A DNA stretch of 8,493 nucleotides, from the NCBI GenBank assembly GCA_017353825.1, contig JAFMSC010000160.1:1-8493 (forward strand), given 5' to 3'. Position numbers and translations under genes: made by a program. The notes beneath the pieces are model-generated. The model did no database searches and had not been told where the DNA came from. It was given only the letters and a program-made list of their open reading frames with translations. The stretch is from Hyphomicrobiaceae bacterium. GTDB taxonomy: Bacteria; Pseudomonadota; Alphaproteobacteria; Rhizobiales; Hyphomicrobiaceae. This document shows, piece after piece, positions 1-6,769 of the stretch. The stretch's first letter is position 1; each line of letters begins with the position of its first letter.

Positions 1-71
1 CGCTTCAGGTGGCCCGCGCCGCCGTCATCGGGCAGCTGAGCGCCGCAACCGATGCCCGCACCGGTGCCTGA
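1..71 (+). CDS. C-terminal end of an unidentified protein (partial)
   Basis: Reading from base 3, the plus strand gives 22 codons, LQVARAAVIGQLSAATDARTGA in two pieces (LQVARAAVIGQ / LSAATDARTGA), then TGA at 69-71. Third positions are almost all G or C, as in the real genes of this window, and the reading ends 8 bases before the stop of the convergent peroxiredoxin gene. That is a typical tight convergent layout. The tail is an alanine-rich, probably helical C-terminus with no motif that identifies a family. The call rests on codon composition and position only; a chance open stretch of this length is possible. Confidence 0.45.
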   Translation, partial: LQVARAAVIGQLSAATDARTGA

Positions 72-79
72 GAGCCCCT

Positions 80-667
80 TCACGAGCGGGGGTTGTGGCG
101 CAGCCACGCCAAGACCTCGCCCGCGTTTCGGTCCGGCGGGAACACCGGGTAGAACACCTTAGCGATGCGGCCGTCGTCGATCACGAGCGCGAGGCGCTTG
201 ATGAGCGTCATGTCGGCGACCTGCATGAGCGGGAGGCGCAGCGCGTGTGAGAGCGCCAGCTTTTCGTCGGAGAGCAGCGGGAACGGCAGATTGAGGCGCT
301 CGACCGCCTCGCGTTGGTAGGCGGTGTCCTGCGTAGACAGCCCGAATACGCGCGCCGCACCGGCGGCGGAGAGGTCCTTGTGTAGGTCGCGAAAACCGCA
401 GGCGTGCGGGGTGCAGCCGCGTGCGCCTGGGATCGTGTCCCAATTGTCCACGGGCGAGATCTGCCCCGGTATGCCGGTGCGCGGATAGGCGAACACCACC
501 ACGCGGCCGGGGATCTTGGCCAGCGACACTTGCCTCCCGTCGGTGGCCCCCAACACCACCTCCGGCACGACCATCCCCGTTAGATGGCGTGCACCCCCGT
601 CATCCTGCGGCGCGGGGATCTTGGACCAGTCGACCTCGTTAAGGCTGGGCTGGTTGGTGGAGACCAT
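80..667 (-). CDS. PrxQ/BCP-like peroxiredoxin (AhpC/TSA family)
   Basis: This encodes a 195-residue cytosolic thiol peroxidase that would reduce hydrogen peroxide or organic hydroperoxides. The thioredoxin-fold part starts near residue 32. Residues 59-68 give the usual FAYPRTGIPG strand and loop. Residues 84-94 (GCTPHACGFRD) match the active site of PrxQ/BCP proteins, with peroxidatic Cys85 and a probable resolving Cys90 five residues later. About fifteen residues (QISPVDNWDTIPGAR) lie between the PG and the CTP that are adjacent in classic BCP; I believe this marks a subfamily rather than damage. The start at 667 is chosen because GAGAGAGGAAAA sits just upstream; an in-frame GTG at 700 would add 11 residues but has no better site. 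It is the last gene of the minus-strand run, 81 bases after the broken GNAT gene. The exact electron donor cannot be told from sequence. Confidence 0.85.
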   Translation of the reverse strand: MVSTNQPSLNEVDWSKIPAPQDDGGARHLTGMVVPEVVLGATDGRQVSLAKIPGRVVVFAYPRTGIPGQISPVDNWDTIPGARGCTPHACGFRDLHKDLSAAGAARVFGLSTQDTAYQREAVERLNLPFPLLSDEKLALSHALRLPLMQVADMTLIKRLALVIDDGRIAKVFYPVFPPDRNAGEVLAWLRHNPRS

Positions 668-674
668 CGGGTTT

Positions 675-683
675 TCCTCTCTC
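675..683 (-). promoter_or_regulatory. Ribosome binding site of the peroxiredoxin gene
   Basis: On the minus strand GAGAGAGGA lies 7 bases before the ATG at 667-665. It is the strongest purine-rich stretch near either candidate start and decides for this ATG over the in-frame GTG at 700-698. Confidence 0.6.
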
Positions 684-748
684 GGCGTGACGGGCACCAC
701 CCCTTAATCCAGCGTGCGACGGGACGGTGGCATCCGCGACCATACCAG

Positions 749-1473
749 TCAATGCTTCGTGCGCACATGATACCGCCCGGCGACGCGGAAGCCGATGCGC
801 TCGTAGACGGCGGTGGCTCGCGCATTCGCGGCCTCGGCCTGCAGGTAGAGGTGCTTGCAGCCCTGGTCGGCGGCCCAGGCTTCGATGCTGGCCAGCACCG
901 CCTGCGCACAGCCCCGGCCCCTGGCGCTCGCGAGGGTTGCCATACACTGCACAGACGCGAGGTGGCCATCGGCAACGGAGAGGCCCGAGGCGACCACGGT
1001 GCCTTCCCGCTGGCACGAGAAATACGCGCGGCGTGTCGGCAAACCGGCCAGGATAGCCGGTGCCACCGCGCGCCGGTCCGGGGACAGCCCGGAGAGATAG
1101 ACGGCGAGCCACTCCGGCGCAGGGTCGGCGGACAACACCACGTCCCTCGCAGCGCGCACAGAGCCGGCAATCTGCTTGGCCATGGTCACGTGCTTCTCGC
1201 CGTGCGCGTAACCCTTGGCGGCCAGGCGTGCGTCGATGTCGTCAGGCTCACTGACCTCGGTGACAGTGAATCGGCAGGGCGCGCCCTTGGCCCGATAGCG
1301 ACGCTCGGCTTCACCAATGGCCGCATCGGCATCGGCACCGCGGAACGAGAGGGTGGCGACCGAGTTGGCCCGCAGCGAACCGCCGGAGGGTCGGTCGCCT
1401 CCAGGGCCGGCCAGGAGCGTACAGCGGCTGCCTCGATCGCGGCCAGCTCGCGGCGGCAGACCGCGCGCTCCAC
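749..1473 (-). pseudogene. GNAT family N-acetyltransferase, interrupted by a frameshift
   Basis: GNAT enzymes transfer an acetyl group from acetyl-CoA to an amine; the substrate here is unknown. The gene starts at GTG 1473-1471, 4 bases after the smpB stop. Its first 28 residues (ending SWPALEATD) are in one frame. The rest, from SGGSLRANSV onward to the stop at 751-749, is in the frame one base away, with no start codon of its own before GTG 1189. The change lies near 1388-1390, where one more C in a CCC run (minus strand) would restore a reading of about 241 residues. The downstream part holds the acetyl-CoA loop (ARGRGCAQAVL) and the C-terminal ANARATAVYERIGFRVAGRYH strand-helix region of GNATs (ending YERIGF...). 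The intact piece 749-1189 (146 residues) could still be made but would lack the N-terminal half. It could be a genuine pseudogene or a sequencing error. Confidence 0.75.
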
Positions 1474-1477
1474 CGCC

Positions 1478-1954
1478 TCACCCCTTCTCCCGCATGAGCC
1501 GCGCCTTTTGGCGCTGCCAGTCGCGCTTGGCTGCGGTCTCGCGCTTGTCGTGCAGCTTCTTGCCTTGCGCTAGGGCGATCCGCAGCTTGGCTCGGCCGCG
1601 CTTGTTGAAGTAGAGCTCGAGCGGCACCATGGTCATGCCCTGGCGGTCCACGGCGACGGAGAGCTTGTGGATCTCGCGCTTGTGCAGAAGCAGGCGCCGT
1701 GGTCGGCGCGGGTCGTGCTGGAAGAAGGCACCGGCCTGCGCGTACTCGGGGATGTAGGCGTTGATGAGGAAGATGCCGCCCTGCTCGGCCGAAGCATAGC
1801 TCTCGGCGATGTTGGCATGGCCCGAGCGCAACGATTTCACCTCAGTGCCGGTGAGAGCGATGCCGGCCTCGAAGGTGTCCTCGATGTGGTAGTCGAAGCG
1901 CGCCCGCCGGTTCTCGGCAATGCGCTTGTGCCCGTCGTCGTCCTTGGAAGCCAT
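1478..1954 (-). CDS. smpB: SsrA-binding protein SmpB
   Basis: SmpB binds tmRNA (SsrA) and brings it, charged with alanine, to stalled ribosomes for trans-translation, which tags and frees incomplete proteins. The 158-residue length is normal for the family. Clear hallmarks are the GTEVKSLR segment at residues 36-43, followed by the NIAESYA stretch. Later come LYFNKRGRAKLRIALAQGKK (about residues 113-132) and a very basic C-terminal tail ending RQKARLMREKG, which in known SmpB proteins enters the decoding centre and mRNA channel. The reading frame is open upstream to 2071, but that extension is not like SmpB and the ATG at 1954 gives the standard N-terminus MASKDDDGHKRIAENRRARF. Its ribosome binding site is weak. 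It lies 168 bases downstream of dapA, a pairing common in alphaproteobacteria, and 4 bases upstream of the GNAT gene. Confidence 0.97.
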   Translation of the reverse strand: MASKDDDGHKRIAENRRARFDYHIEDTFEAGIALTGTEVKSLRSGHANIAESYASAEQGGIFLINAYIPEYAQAGAFFQHDPRRPRRLLLHKREIHKLSVAVDRQGMTMVPLELYFNKRGRAKLRIALAQGKKLHDKRETAAKRDWQRQKARLMREKG

Positions 1955-1975
1955 GCCAACCGTAGGTTGCGTCTG

Positions 1976-1994
1976 TCCCCGTGATGGCCGGGGA
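1976..1994. repeat. Inverted repeat in the smpB leader
   Basis: TCCCCG (1976-1981) and CGGGGA (1989-1994) form a 6-base stem around a 7-base loop. It ends 22 bases upstream of the smpB start on the minus strand. No T-run follows in either direction, so a terminator is unlikely. A leader-RNA hairpin or chance in G+C-rich DNA are both possible. Confidence 0.3.
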
Positions 1995-2122
1995 AAGTCC
2001 CGCCTCAAGACCAAACTTGCAAATGGCGTACGGCTAATAGCGAGGGGTAGAGACAGGCCACGCGTAGCCATTCGCCGGAAGGTATAGCGTCTCGCGGGCG
2101 CTCAACCCATCTACAATCGCTC

Positions 2123-3028
2123 TTACTCGGCGGCCTTTGCCTTGAGCAGCCCGACCCGGGCCAGCGCCGCGTCCACCGCCTTCTTCGTCGCCTCGGACAC
2201 GGGGGCCAGGGGCAGCCGCGCGTCGGGCGAGCCGATGACCCCGAGACGCCACACAGCATACTTCACGGGGCCGGGGTTGGTCTCCACGAACAGTGCGTCG
2301 TGCAGCGGCATCAGGCGATCCTGCAAGGTCAGCGCCGCGTTGTAGTCGCCCTTGAGGCAGGCGCTCTGGAACTCGGCGCACAGGCGCGGCGCCACGTTGG
2401 ACGTGACCGAAATGCAGCCGTGGCCGCCGTGGGCCATGAATCCGAGCACCGTCCCGTCCTCGCCGGAGAGCTGCACGAAATCCTCCCCGCAAGTCAGCCG
2501 CTGCTGGGTGACGCGGGCCACATTGGCGGTGGCATCCTTGATGCCCACCACGTTCTTCAGCTCGCGCCGGCAGCGCGCCAGCGTGGCCACCTGGATATCC
2601 ACGATCGTGCGCACCGGCACGTTGTAGATCACAATCGGGATATCGACCGTGTCGTTGATCGCCTTGAAGTGGCGGAAAAGCCCCTCCTGGGTCGGCTTAT
2701 TGTAATAGCCGGTCGAATGCAACACGGCGTCAGCGCCGACCTTCTTGGCATGGCGCGTGAAGTCGATGGCCTCCTCGGTAGAGTTGGAGCCGGCCCCGGC
2801 AATCACCGGGACCCGCTTGGCCGCCATTTCCACGCACAGCTCCACCACCCGCTTGTGCTCCTCGTGGCTGAGCGTCGGGCTCTCGCCGGTCGTGCCGACA
2901 GGCACGAGCCCGTGCGTACCCTCCCCGATCTGCCATTCGACCAGGCGCCGGAACGCCTCCTCGTCGACGCTGCCGCCGCGAAACGGCGTGATCAGTGCCG
3001 TAAACGAACCCCTGAACATGGTTTGCAT
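2123..3028 (-). CDS. dapA: 4-hydroxy-tetrahydrodipicolinate synthase
   Basis: DapA condenses pyruvate with aspartate semialdehyde, the first step special to diaminopimelate and lysine synthesis, in the cytosol and usually as a tetramer. The product is about 301 residues, normal for the family, and forms a TIM barrel. Visible active-site parts are GTTGESPTLSHEEH (residues 45-58, with the two Thr), YYNKPTQEGLF (108-118), IYNVPVRT (134-141, with Tyr135 and Arg140) and VGIKDA (161-166), whose Lys164 should form the Schiff base with pyruvate. Before YYNKP the sequence reads HSTG instead of the more usual VTP. ATG 3028 is preferred because GGGAG lies about ten bases upstream; ATG 3019, three codons inside, is the alternative. 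The frame stays open to 3166, but the added residues do not look like DapA. It is divergent from slt and followed by smpB. Confidence 0.97.
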   Translation of the reverse strand: MQTMFRGSFTALITPFRGGSVDEEAFRRLVEWQIGEGTHGLVPVGTTGESPTLSHEEHKRVVELCVEMAAKRVPVIAGAGSNSTEEAIDFTRHAKKVGADAVLHSTGYYNKPTQEGLFRHFKAINDTVDIPIVIYNVPVRTIVDIQVATLARCRRELKNVVGIKDATANVARVTQQRLTCGEDFVQLSGEDGTVLGFMAHGGHGCISVTSNVAPRLCAEFQSACLKGDYNAALTLQDRLMPLHDALFVETNPGPVKYAVWRLGVIGSPDARLPLAPVSEATKKAVDAALARVGLLKAKAAE

Positions 3029-3049
3029 TGGGGTTGGCTCCCGAATGTC

Positions 3050-3091
3050 AGCCTCATCACCAGCGCTGCTTAACCAGTTCGCCTTAACCAG
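3050..3091 (-). repeat. Tandem 14-base-period repeat upstream of dapA
   Basis: Read on the minus strand there are three units starting CTGGTTAAG (3091-3083), CTGGTTAAG (3077-3069) and CTGGTGATG (3063-3055), each followed by five variable bases. The first two cores are identical over nine bases; the third differs at two. The array ends about 22 bases upstream of the dapA start, so it may lie in the leader or be a regulator-binding array. No known operator is recognised. Confidence 0.5.
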
Positions 3092-3103
3092 CACTGCAGG
3101 TCG

Positions 3104-3123
3104 CCCCCGAGCTTGAACGGGGG
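3104..3123. repeat. Inverted repeat between dapA and slt
   Basis: CCCCCG (3104-3109) and CGGGGG (3118-3123) form a perfect 6-base stem with an 8-base loop. There is no T-run on either side, so it does not look like a terminator. It could be an operator or a leader hairpin of dapA, or chance. Confidence 0.35.
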
Positions 3124-3339
3124 TGCGGCCCTTGATAACGTGAGCGAAACCACGCGCAACAGACAATAGCCATCAAGCGGCGTGGTTTTCGCGGCCACTA
3201 TGCCGCCGGTGGGGAGGCCCGGCAAGGCCAGCCATCCCGCATTGCACCGGATTGCGACGCCGCCTCGCGCGGGTCTCGGGCGCCCTCGGCACGTGCGCCA
3301 GGAGATCTCGGAAACTGGCCGCCAACACGATAGGACGTG

Positions 3340-5604
3340 ATGCAAACTCCGTTCAGACTGGTTGCGGGACTTCTTATGGCGGGCGTCCTGTTCGGGCTTC
3401 CGCCTGCCCAGGCCCAACCAAAGGCGCAGAGGGAGGGATCGGCGGGCAAATCGGTCGCGGCCAAGGCTCAAGGGCCGACCGCAGCAGGCGCAGCGACGGC
3501 CAAACCCGATCCCGCCCCCGCCGTCTCGGTCCAGACGGCGCTGACGCCCCGGTTATCGTCCGAGGAGGCGCAGCACAAAGCCCGCTACGATGCGGCCACC
3601 AGCGCCATCCGCGAGCGAGCGCTCTCCTCGGAGGACGCCGCCCGCATCCGCGAAGCTGTCAATGCCATAGCCGACGGCGGGTATAGGCGGGGCGAGGCCT
3701 TGCGCGACCAGATCACCGACCCGGCCGGCCGCAAGCTTATCCAGTGGTACCTCTACCGCCACGGCTACGGCACCGCGTCCGCGATCCGCGCCTTCGTCGC
3801 CGCCAACCCGACCTGGCCCGACCGTGGGCTCCTCACCCAGAGGGCCGAAGAGAACCTGTTTGAAAGCAATCCCAAACCTGCCGAGGTGAGGGCCTTCTTC
3901 GCCGAGCAGCCGCCGGCAACCGCGGTGGGCCTTGCTGCCCTGGCGGCGGCCCTTGCCGCCGACAAGGACGAGGCCGACGCCAAGGCGCTCGCGGCCAAAC
4001 TGTGGGCCGAGTACGACGTTTCGGCCACCCGCGAGGCCGAGATCCTGAAGCGCATTGGCGGGCTGCTCAGCGAGGCCGACCACAAGCGCCGGCTCGACCG
4101 GTTGCTCCTCAACGACAGCCGCTGGACCGAGGAGCGCAAAGAGCGCGCGGCCATCATCCGGCGCGTCATCGCCCGGCTATCGGAGCCCGAAAAGAAGAAG
4201 GCCGAGGCGCGGCTTGCGGTGTTCCTGCGCACCAAGAACTCGCACCAGCTCATGGCCAAGCTGCCGGCCGACGCGTTCGCCAACGAGTGGGGGTTGGCGT
4301 TCCAGAGGGCCCAGGCGCTGCGCCGCCAGAACAAGGACGAGGAGGCGTGGAAGATCCTCCTGTCCGAGCCGGAGCCGACACTGTCGGTCAGGCCCGACGG
4401 GTGGTGGGAGGAGCGGCGCGCCAATGCCTATGCAGCCCTCAGGGCGGGCCAGCCCAATACGGCCTATGAGCTGGTGCGTGACCCAGGACCGCTGCTCATC
4501 AACGCCCACAACGACGCGTGCTTCATGGCAGGGTGGCTGGCGCTGCGTCACCTCAACAACCCCAAGCAGGCGCTGGTCCATTTCCAGGAGCTGGCGAAGT
4601 CCGCCGACGGTCCTTTGAGCCGGGCGCGGGCCCACTACTGGCTTGGGCGCACCTACGAGGCGCTCGGCGAGCGCGGCAAGGCCAATGAAAACTATCTCAC
4701 CGCGTCCCTCCAGATCGACACGTTCCACGGGCAGCTGGCGCGCCTTAAGCTCGACCCGCATGCAAGCGCGCTCAAGATCGACCCGCCGGCGGCGCCGACC
4801 TCAGAGGAAATCGCCCGCTTCAGCGGGCTTGATGCCATGCAGGCCGCAATCATCGCCCACAAGGCCGGGCTCGACTACTCCGTGGTGCGCGCCTTCCTCG
4901 TCCAGCTGCGCACGCACATGAAGACCGAGGCCGAAGTTGCCATGCTGGCGCACGTGGCCGAAGCTCTTGGTGACACGCAGACGGCCTTGCGCGTCGGCAA
5001 GTACGGGATCGCGCAGGGCTTCAACCTCATCTACTACTCCTATCCCGTGCACCGGCTGCCGGCCTATACGCCTCTGCGCGGCCCGCCCGAGACCGCGCTG
5101 CTGCTCGGGATCGCCCGTCAGGAGAGCGAGTTCAATATGGCCACGCTGTCAGGCGCCGGCGCCCGCGGCATCCTGCAGGTGATGCCGGAGACCGCCCGGC
5201 ACGTGTGCCGCGACTACAAGGTCAAATGTGATATCTCGCGGCTGAAGAAGGACGCGGCCTACAACACCATGATGGGCAGTGCCTACATCTCCGACCGCAT
5301 GGACGAGTTCGGCGGCTCCTACATTCTGGCCATTGCGGGCTACAACGCGGGCCCCGGGCGAGCGCGCGAGTGGATCCGCGAGTTCGGCGACCCACGCGAC
5401 ACGCGTGTCGACCCGATCGACTGGATCCACCGCATCCCGATCCAGGAGACGCGAGAGTACGTGCAGAAGGTGCTCTCCAACATCCAAATCTACCGCGCGC
5501 GGCTTGGCGAGGAGACGACCGCCGTCCGCATCAACGCCGACCTGCGGCGCACCGCCCATGCGCCCGGGTCCAACGACACCACCGCGGCGTCCGCCGACAA
5601 GTAG
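3340..5604 (+). CDS. slt: Soluble lytic murein transglycosylase (Slt family)
   Basis: The enzyme would cut the MurNAc-GlcNAc bond of peptidoglycan to leave 1,6-anhydro-MurNAc ends, in the periplasm. The 754-residue product starts with a signal peptide (residues 1-25, ending PPAQA before Q26). An Ala/Pro/Lys-rich linker follows to about residue 75. Next is a long alpha-helical region like the U-shaped superhelix of Slt70. The catalytic SLT domain is at about 575-710. Its motifs are IARQESEF with probable catalytic Glu595, GARGILQVMP (607-616) and GYNAGPGRA (667-675). Cys623 and Cys630 could form a disulfide. ATG 3340 is chosen because AGGA stands four bases before it; the GTG just ahead (3337) is the only alternative. 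The gene diverges from dapA, so both touch cell-wall metabolism. The 250 bases after it hold only weak hairpins. Confidence 0.93.
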   Translation: MQTPFRLVAGLLMAGVLFGLPPAQAQPKAQREGSAGKSVAAKAQGPTAAGAATAKPDPAPAVSVQTALTPRLSSEEAQHKARYDAATSAIRERALSSEDAARIREAVNAIADGGYRRGEALRDQITDPAGRKLIQWYLYRHGYGTASAIRAFVAANPTWPDRGLLTQRAEENLFESNPKPAEVRAFFAEQPPATAVGLAALAAALAADKDEADAKALAAKLWAEYDVSATREAEILKRIGGLLSEADHKRRLDRLLLNDSRWTEERKERAAIIRRVIARLSEPEKKKAEARLAVFLRTKNSHQLMAKLPADAFANEWGLAFQRAQALRRQNKDEEAWKILLSEPEPTLSVRPDGWWEERRANAYAALRAGQPNTAYELVRDPGPLLINAHNDACFMAGWLALRHLNNPKQALVHFQELAKSADGPLSRARAHYWLGRTYEALGERGKANENYLTASLQIDTFHGQLARLKLDPHASALKIDPPAAPTSEEIARFSGLDAMQAAIIAHKAGLDYSVVRAFLVQLRTHMKTEAEVAMLAHVAEALGDTQTALRVGKYGIAQGFNLIYYSYPVHRLPAYTPLRGPPETALLLGIARQESEFNMATLSGAGARGILQVMPETARHVCRDYKVKCDISRLKKDAAYNTMMGSAYISDRMDEFGGSYILAIAGYNAGPGRAREWIREFGDPRDTRVDPIDWIHRIPIQETREYVQKVLSNIQIYRARLGEETTAVRINADLRRTAHAPGSNDTTAASADK

Positions 5605-5637
5605 CTGTGCCGGAATTGCCTGGGCGATCATCCAGGA

Positions 5638-5658
5638 ATGGCGTGTCAGCGCCATATT
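5638..5658 (+). terminator. Weak hairpin after slt, possible terminator
   Basis: ATGGCG (5638-5643) pairs with CGCCAT (5650-5655) around a 6-base loop, 34 bases after the slt stop. The following ATATTC is only mildly T-rich. Just before it CCTGG/CCAGG (5619-5623, 5632-5636) makes a second small stem. Rho-dependent termination remains possible. Confidence 0.25.
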
Positions 5659-5840
5659 CAGGACCCAACAGCGCCAAGAGGGAAGCCAGGGGTGTCCGCG
5701 TTGGGCGCTATCGCGCTTGCCCGGTGCCACGCTGCCATGGGGCAACGCTAGCGCCTGCACCACAGCCTCGCGGCTATCGTCCATGGCCGCACGGTGGTAG
5801 CTTTATTGGGCCCGTGCGCGGCCGCACCGGTTGAAGAGGT

Positions 5841-5847
5841 AAGGAGG
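5841..5847 (+). promoter_or_regulatory. Ribosome binding site of the alpha/beta hydrolase gene
   Basis: AAGGAGG is a near-perfect Shine-Dalgarno sequence ten bases upstream of GTG 5858. No ATG in this frame is near, so this site decides for the GTG start. Confidence 0.7.
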
Positions 5848-5857
5848 CGCTGCCATC

Positions 5858-6769
5858 GTGCAGGAGTGGCGGGATATCACGTTCTCCTCGCGCGACGGGC
5901 TGCGGCTCTACGGGCGCCACTACCCGGCGCCCGGTTCGGCGCTAGTGCCGGTTCTCTGCCTCGCCGGGCTGAGCCGCAACAGCAGGGATTTCCACGGCCT
6001 TGCCGTGACACTATCCGCCGCTGGAGCAGGTGCGCGCAACGTCTATGCGCTCGACAGCCGCGGACGTGGGCGTTCGCAGCACGACCGCGACTGGCGCAAC
6101 TACTCGCTCCTCGTCGAGGTGAATGACGCCCTCGATTTCATGGCCACGAAGGGCCTGCACGGCGCCACTGTCATTGGCACCTGCCGCGGCGGCCTCATCG
6201 CCATGATGATGGCGGTGCTGCGACCGAGCGCTATCGCCGCCGCCATCCTCAACGACATCGGCCCGGTGATCGAGCGCGAGGGGCTCGCGCGCATCGTCGC
6301 CTACATCGGCCGCATCCCCGTGCCCGCTGATTGGGAGGAGGCGACGCGCATCGTCTACGAGATCAACAAGCGCCAGTTTCCCGCCGTCTCCATGGAAGAA
6401 TGGGCCGTGCAGGCGCGTGCCTGGTTCAACGACGACGACGGACTGCCGGCGCTCGGCTACGACCCCAACATTGCCAAGGCGCTCTCGCTCACGAACGAGC
6501 CGATCCCCGAGCTGTGGCCGCAGTTTGGTGCGCTCGCGCGCATACCCGTGCTTGCCATCCGCGGCGAGACCTCCGACATCTTGAGCGCCCTTACGCTTGA
6601 GGAGATGCGCACCCGCCACCCGCGGCTCGACACCTTCACCGTACGCGGACAGGGCCACGCCCCCCTGCTCCGCGACGGCCCCACGCTGGCCGCCATCGAG
6701 GCCTTCCTGCGGCGTTCGGACCGTGAGGCCGTGGCCGCCGCCACTTTGCCGATCCCGGCATCGCCATGA
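5858..6769 (+). CDS. Alpha/beta hydrolase fold protein with Cys at the nucleophile position
   Basis: This 303-residue protein has no signal peptide and should act in the cytosol on an unknown ester, thioester or similar substrate. The fold is seen in an N-terminal strand pair (DITFSSRDGLRLYGRHYPAP), the core strand VPVLCLAGLSRNSRDF (oxyanion-loop region, residues 30-45), and VYALDSRGRGRS (62-73). The nucleophile elbow is VIGTCRGGL (105-113), where Cys109 (codon 6182-6184) replaces the usual Ser. The rest of the triad is probably Asp240 (GETSD) and His267 (GQGHAP). A helical lid lies around residues 150-215. GTG start as argued for the ribosome binding site. The stop overlaps the ATG of the DCC-family gene by four bases (ATGA, 6766-6769), so the two are probably translated together. 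The cysteine could make it a dienelactone-hydrolase-like enzyme in chemistry, though overall it does not resemble that family's size or motifs. Confidence 0.87.
   Translation: MQEWRDITFSSRDGLRLYGRHYPAPGSALVPVLCLAGLSRNSRDFHGLAVTLSAAGAGARNVYALDSRGRGRSQHDRDWRNYSLLVEVNDALDFMATKGLHGATVIGTCRGGLIAMMMAVLRPSAIAAAILNDIGPVIEREGLARIVAYIGRIPVPADWEEATRIVYEINKRQFPAVSMEEWAVQARAWFNDDDGLPALGYDPNIAKALSLTNEPIPELWPQFGALARIPVLAIRGETSDILSALTLEEMRTRHPRLDTFTVRGQGHAPLLRDGPTLAAIEAFLRRSDREAVAAATLPIPASP

Larger units (their letters stand above)
3029..3339. other. Divergent dapA-slt intergenic region
   Basis: These 311 bases separate the starts of two divergent genes, so promoters for both should lie here. I could not pick a convincing -35/-10 pair for either direction. 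The region holds a tandem 14-base-period repeat next to dapA and a C/G inverted repeat at 3104-3123. Open frames across it are extensions or shadows without family resemblance. The slt ribosome binding site AGGA is at 3332-3335. Confidence 0.6.

Noticed and set aside
1380..1400. Programmed frameshift in the GNAT gene
   Set aside because: The bases near the frame change have no X-XXY-YYZ slippery heptamer and no clear downstream structure, and GNAT genes are not known to need one.
584..1573. Plus-strand open frame of 329 codons
   Set aside because: It lies opposite smpB, the GNAT gene and the peroxiredoxin gene, which have clear family motifs. Its translation is Arg/Gly/Ala-rich without any domain, as expected for an antisense shadow in G+C-rich DNA.
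2300..3073. Plus-strand open frame of 257 codons
   Set aside because: It is antisense to dapA, whose catalytic motifs are all present. The His/Arg/Gly-rich translation has no family features.
3070..3471. Minus-strand open frame of 133 codons across the dapA-slt gap
   Set aside because: It overlaps the slt signal-peptide region and has low-complexity Arg-rich content and no recognisable domain.
5605..5857. Possible small RNA or tRNA in the gap after slt
   Set aside because: Several short inverted and direct repeats (for example CAGCGCCA at 5647 and 5669) are present. No tRNA T-loop pattern, strong promoter or terminator frames a transcript.
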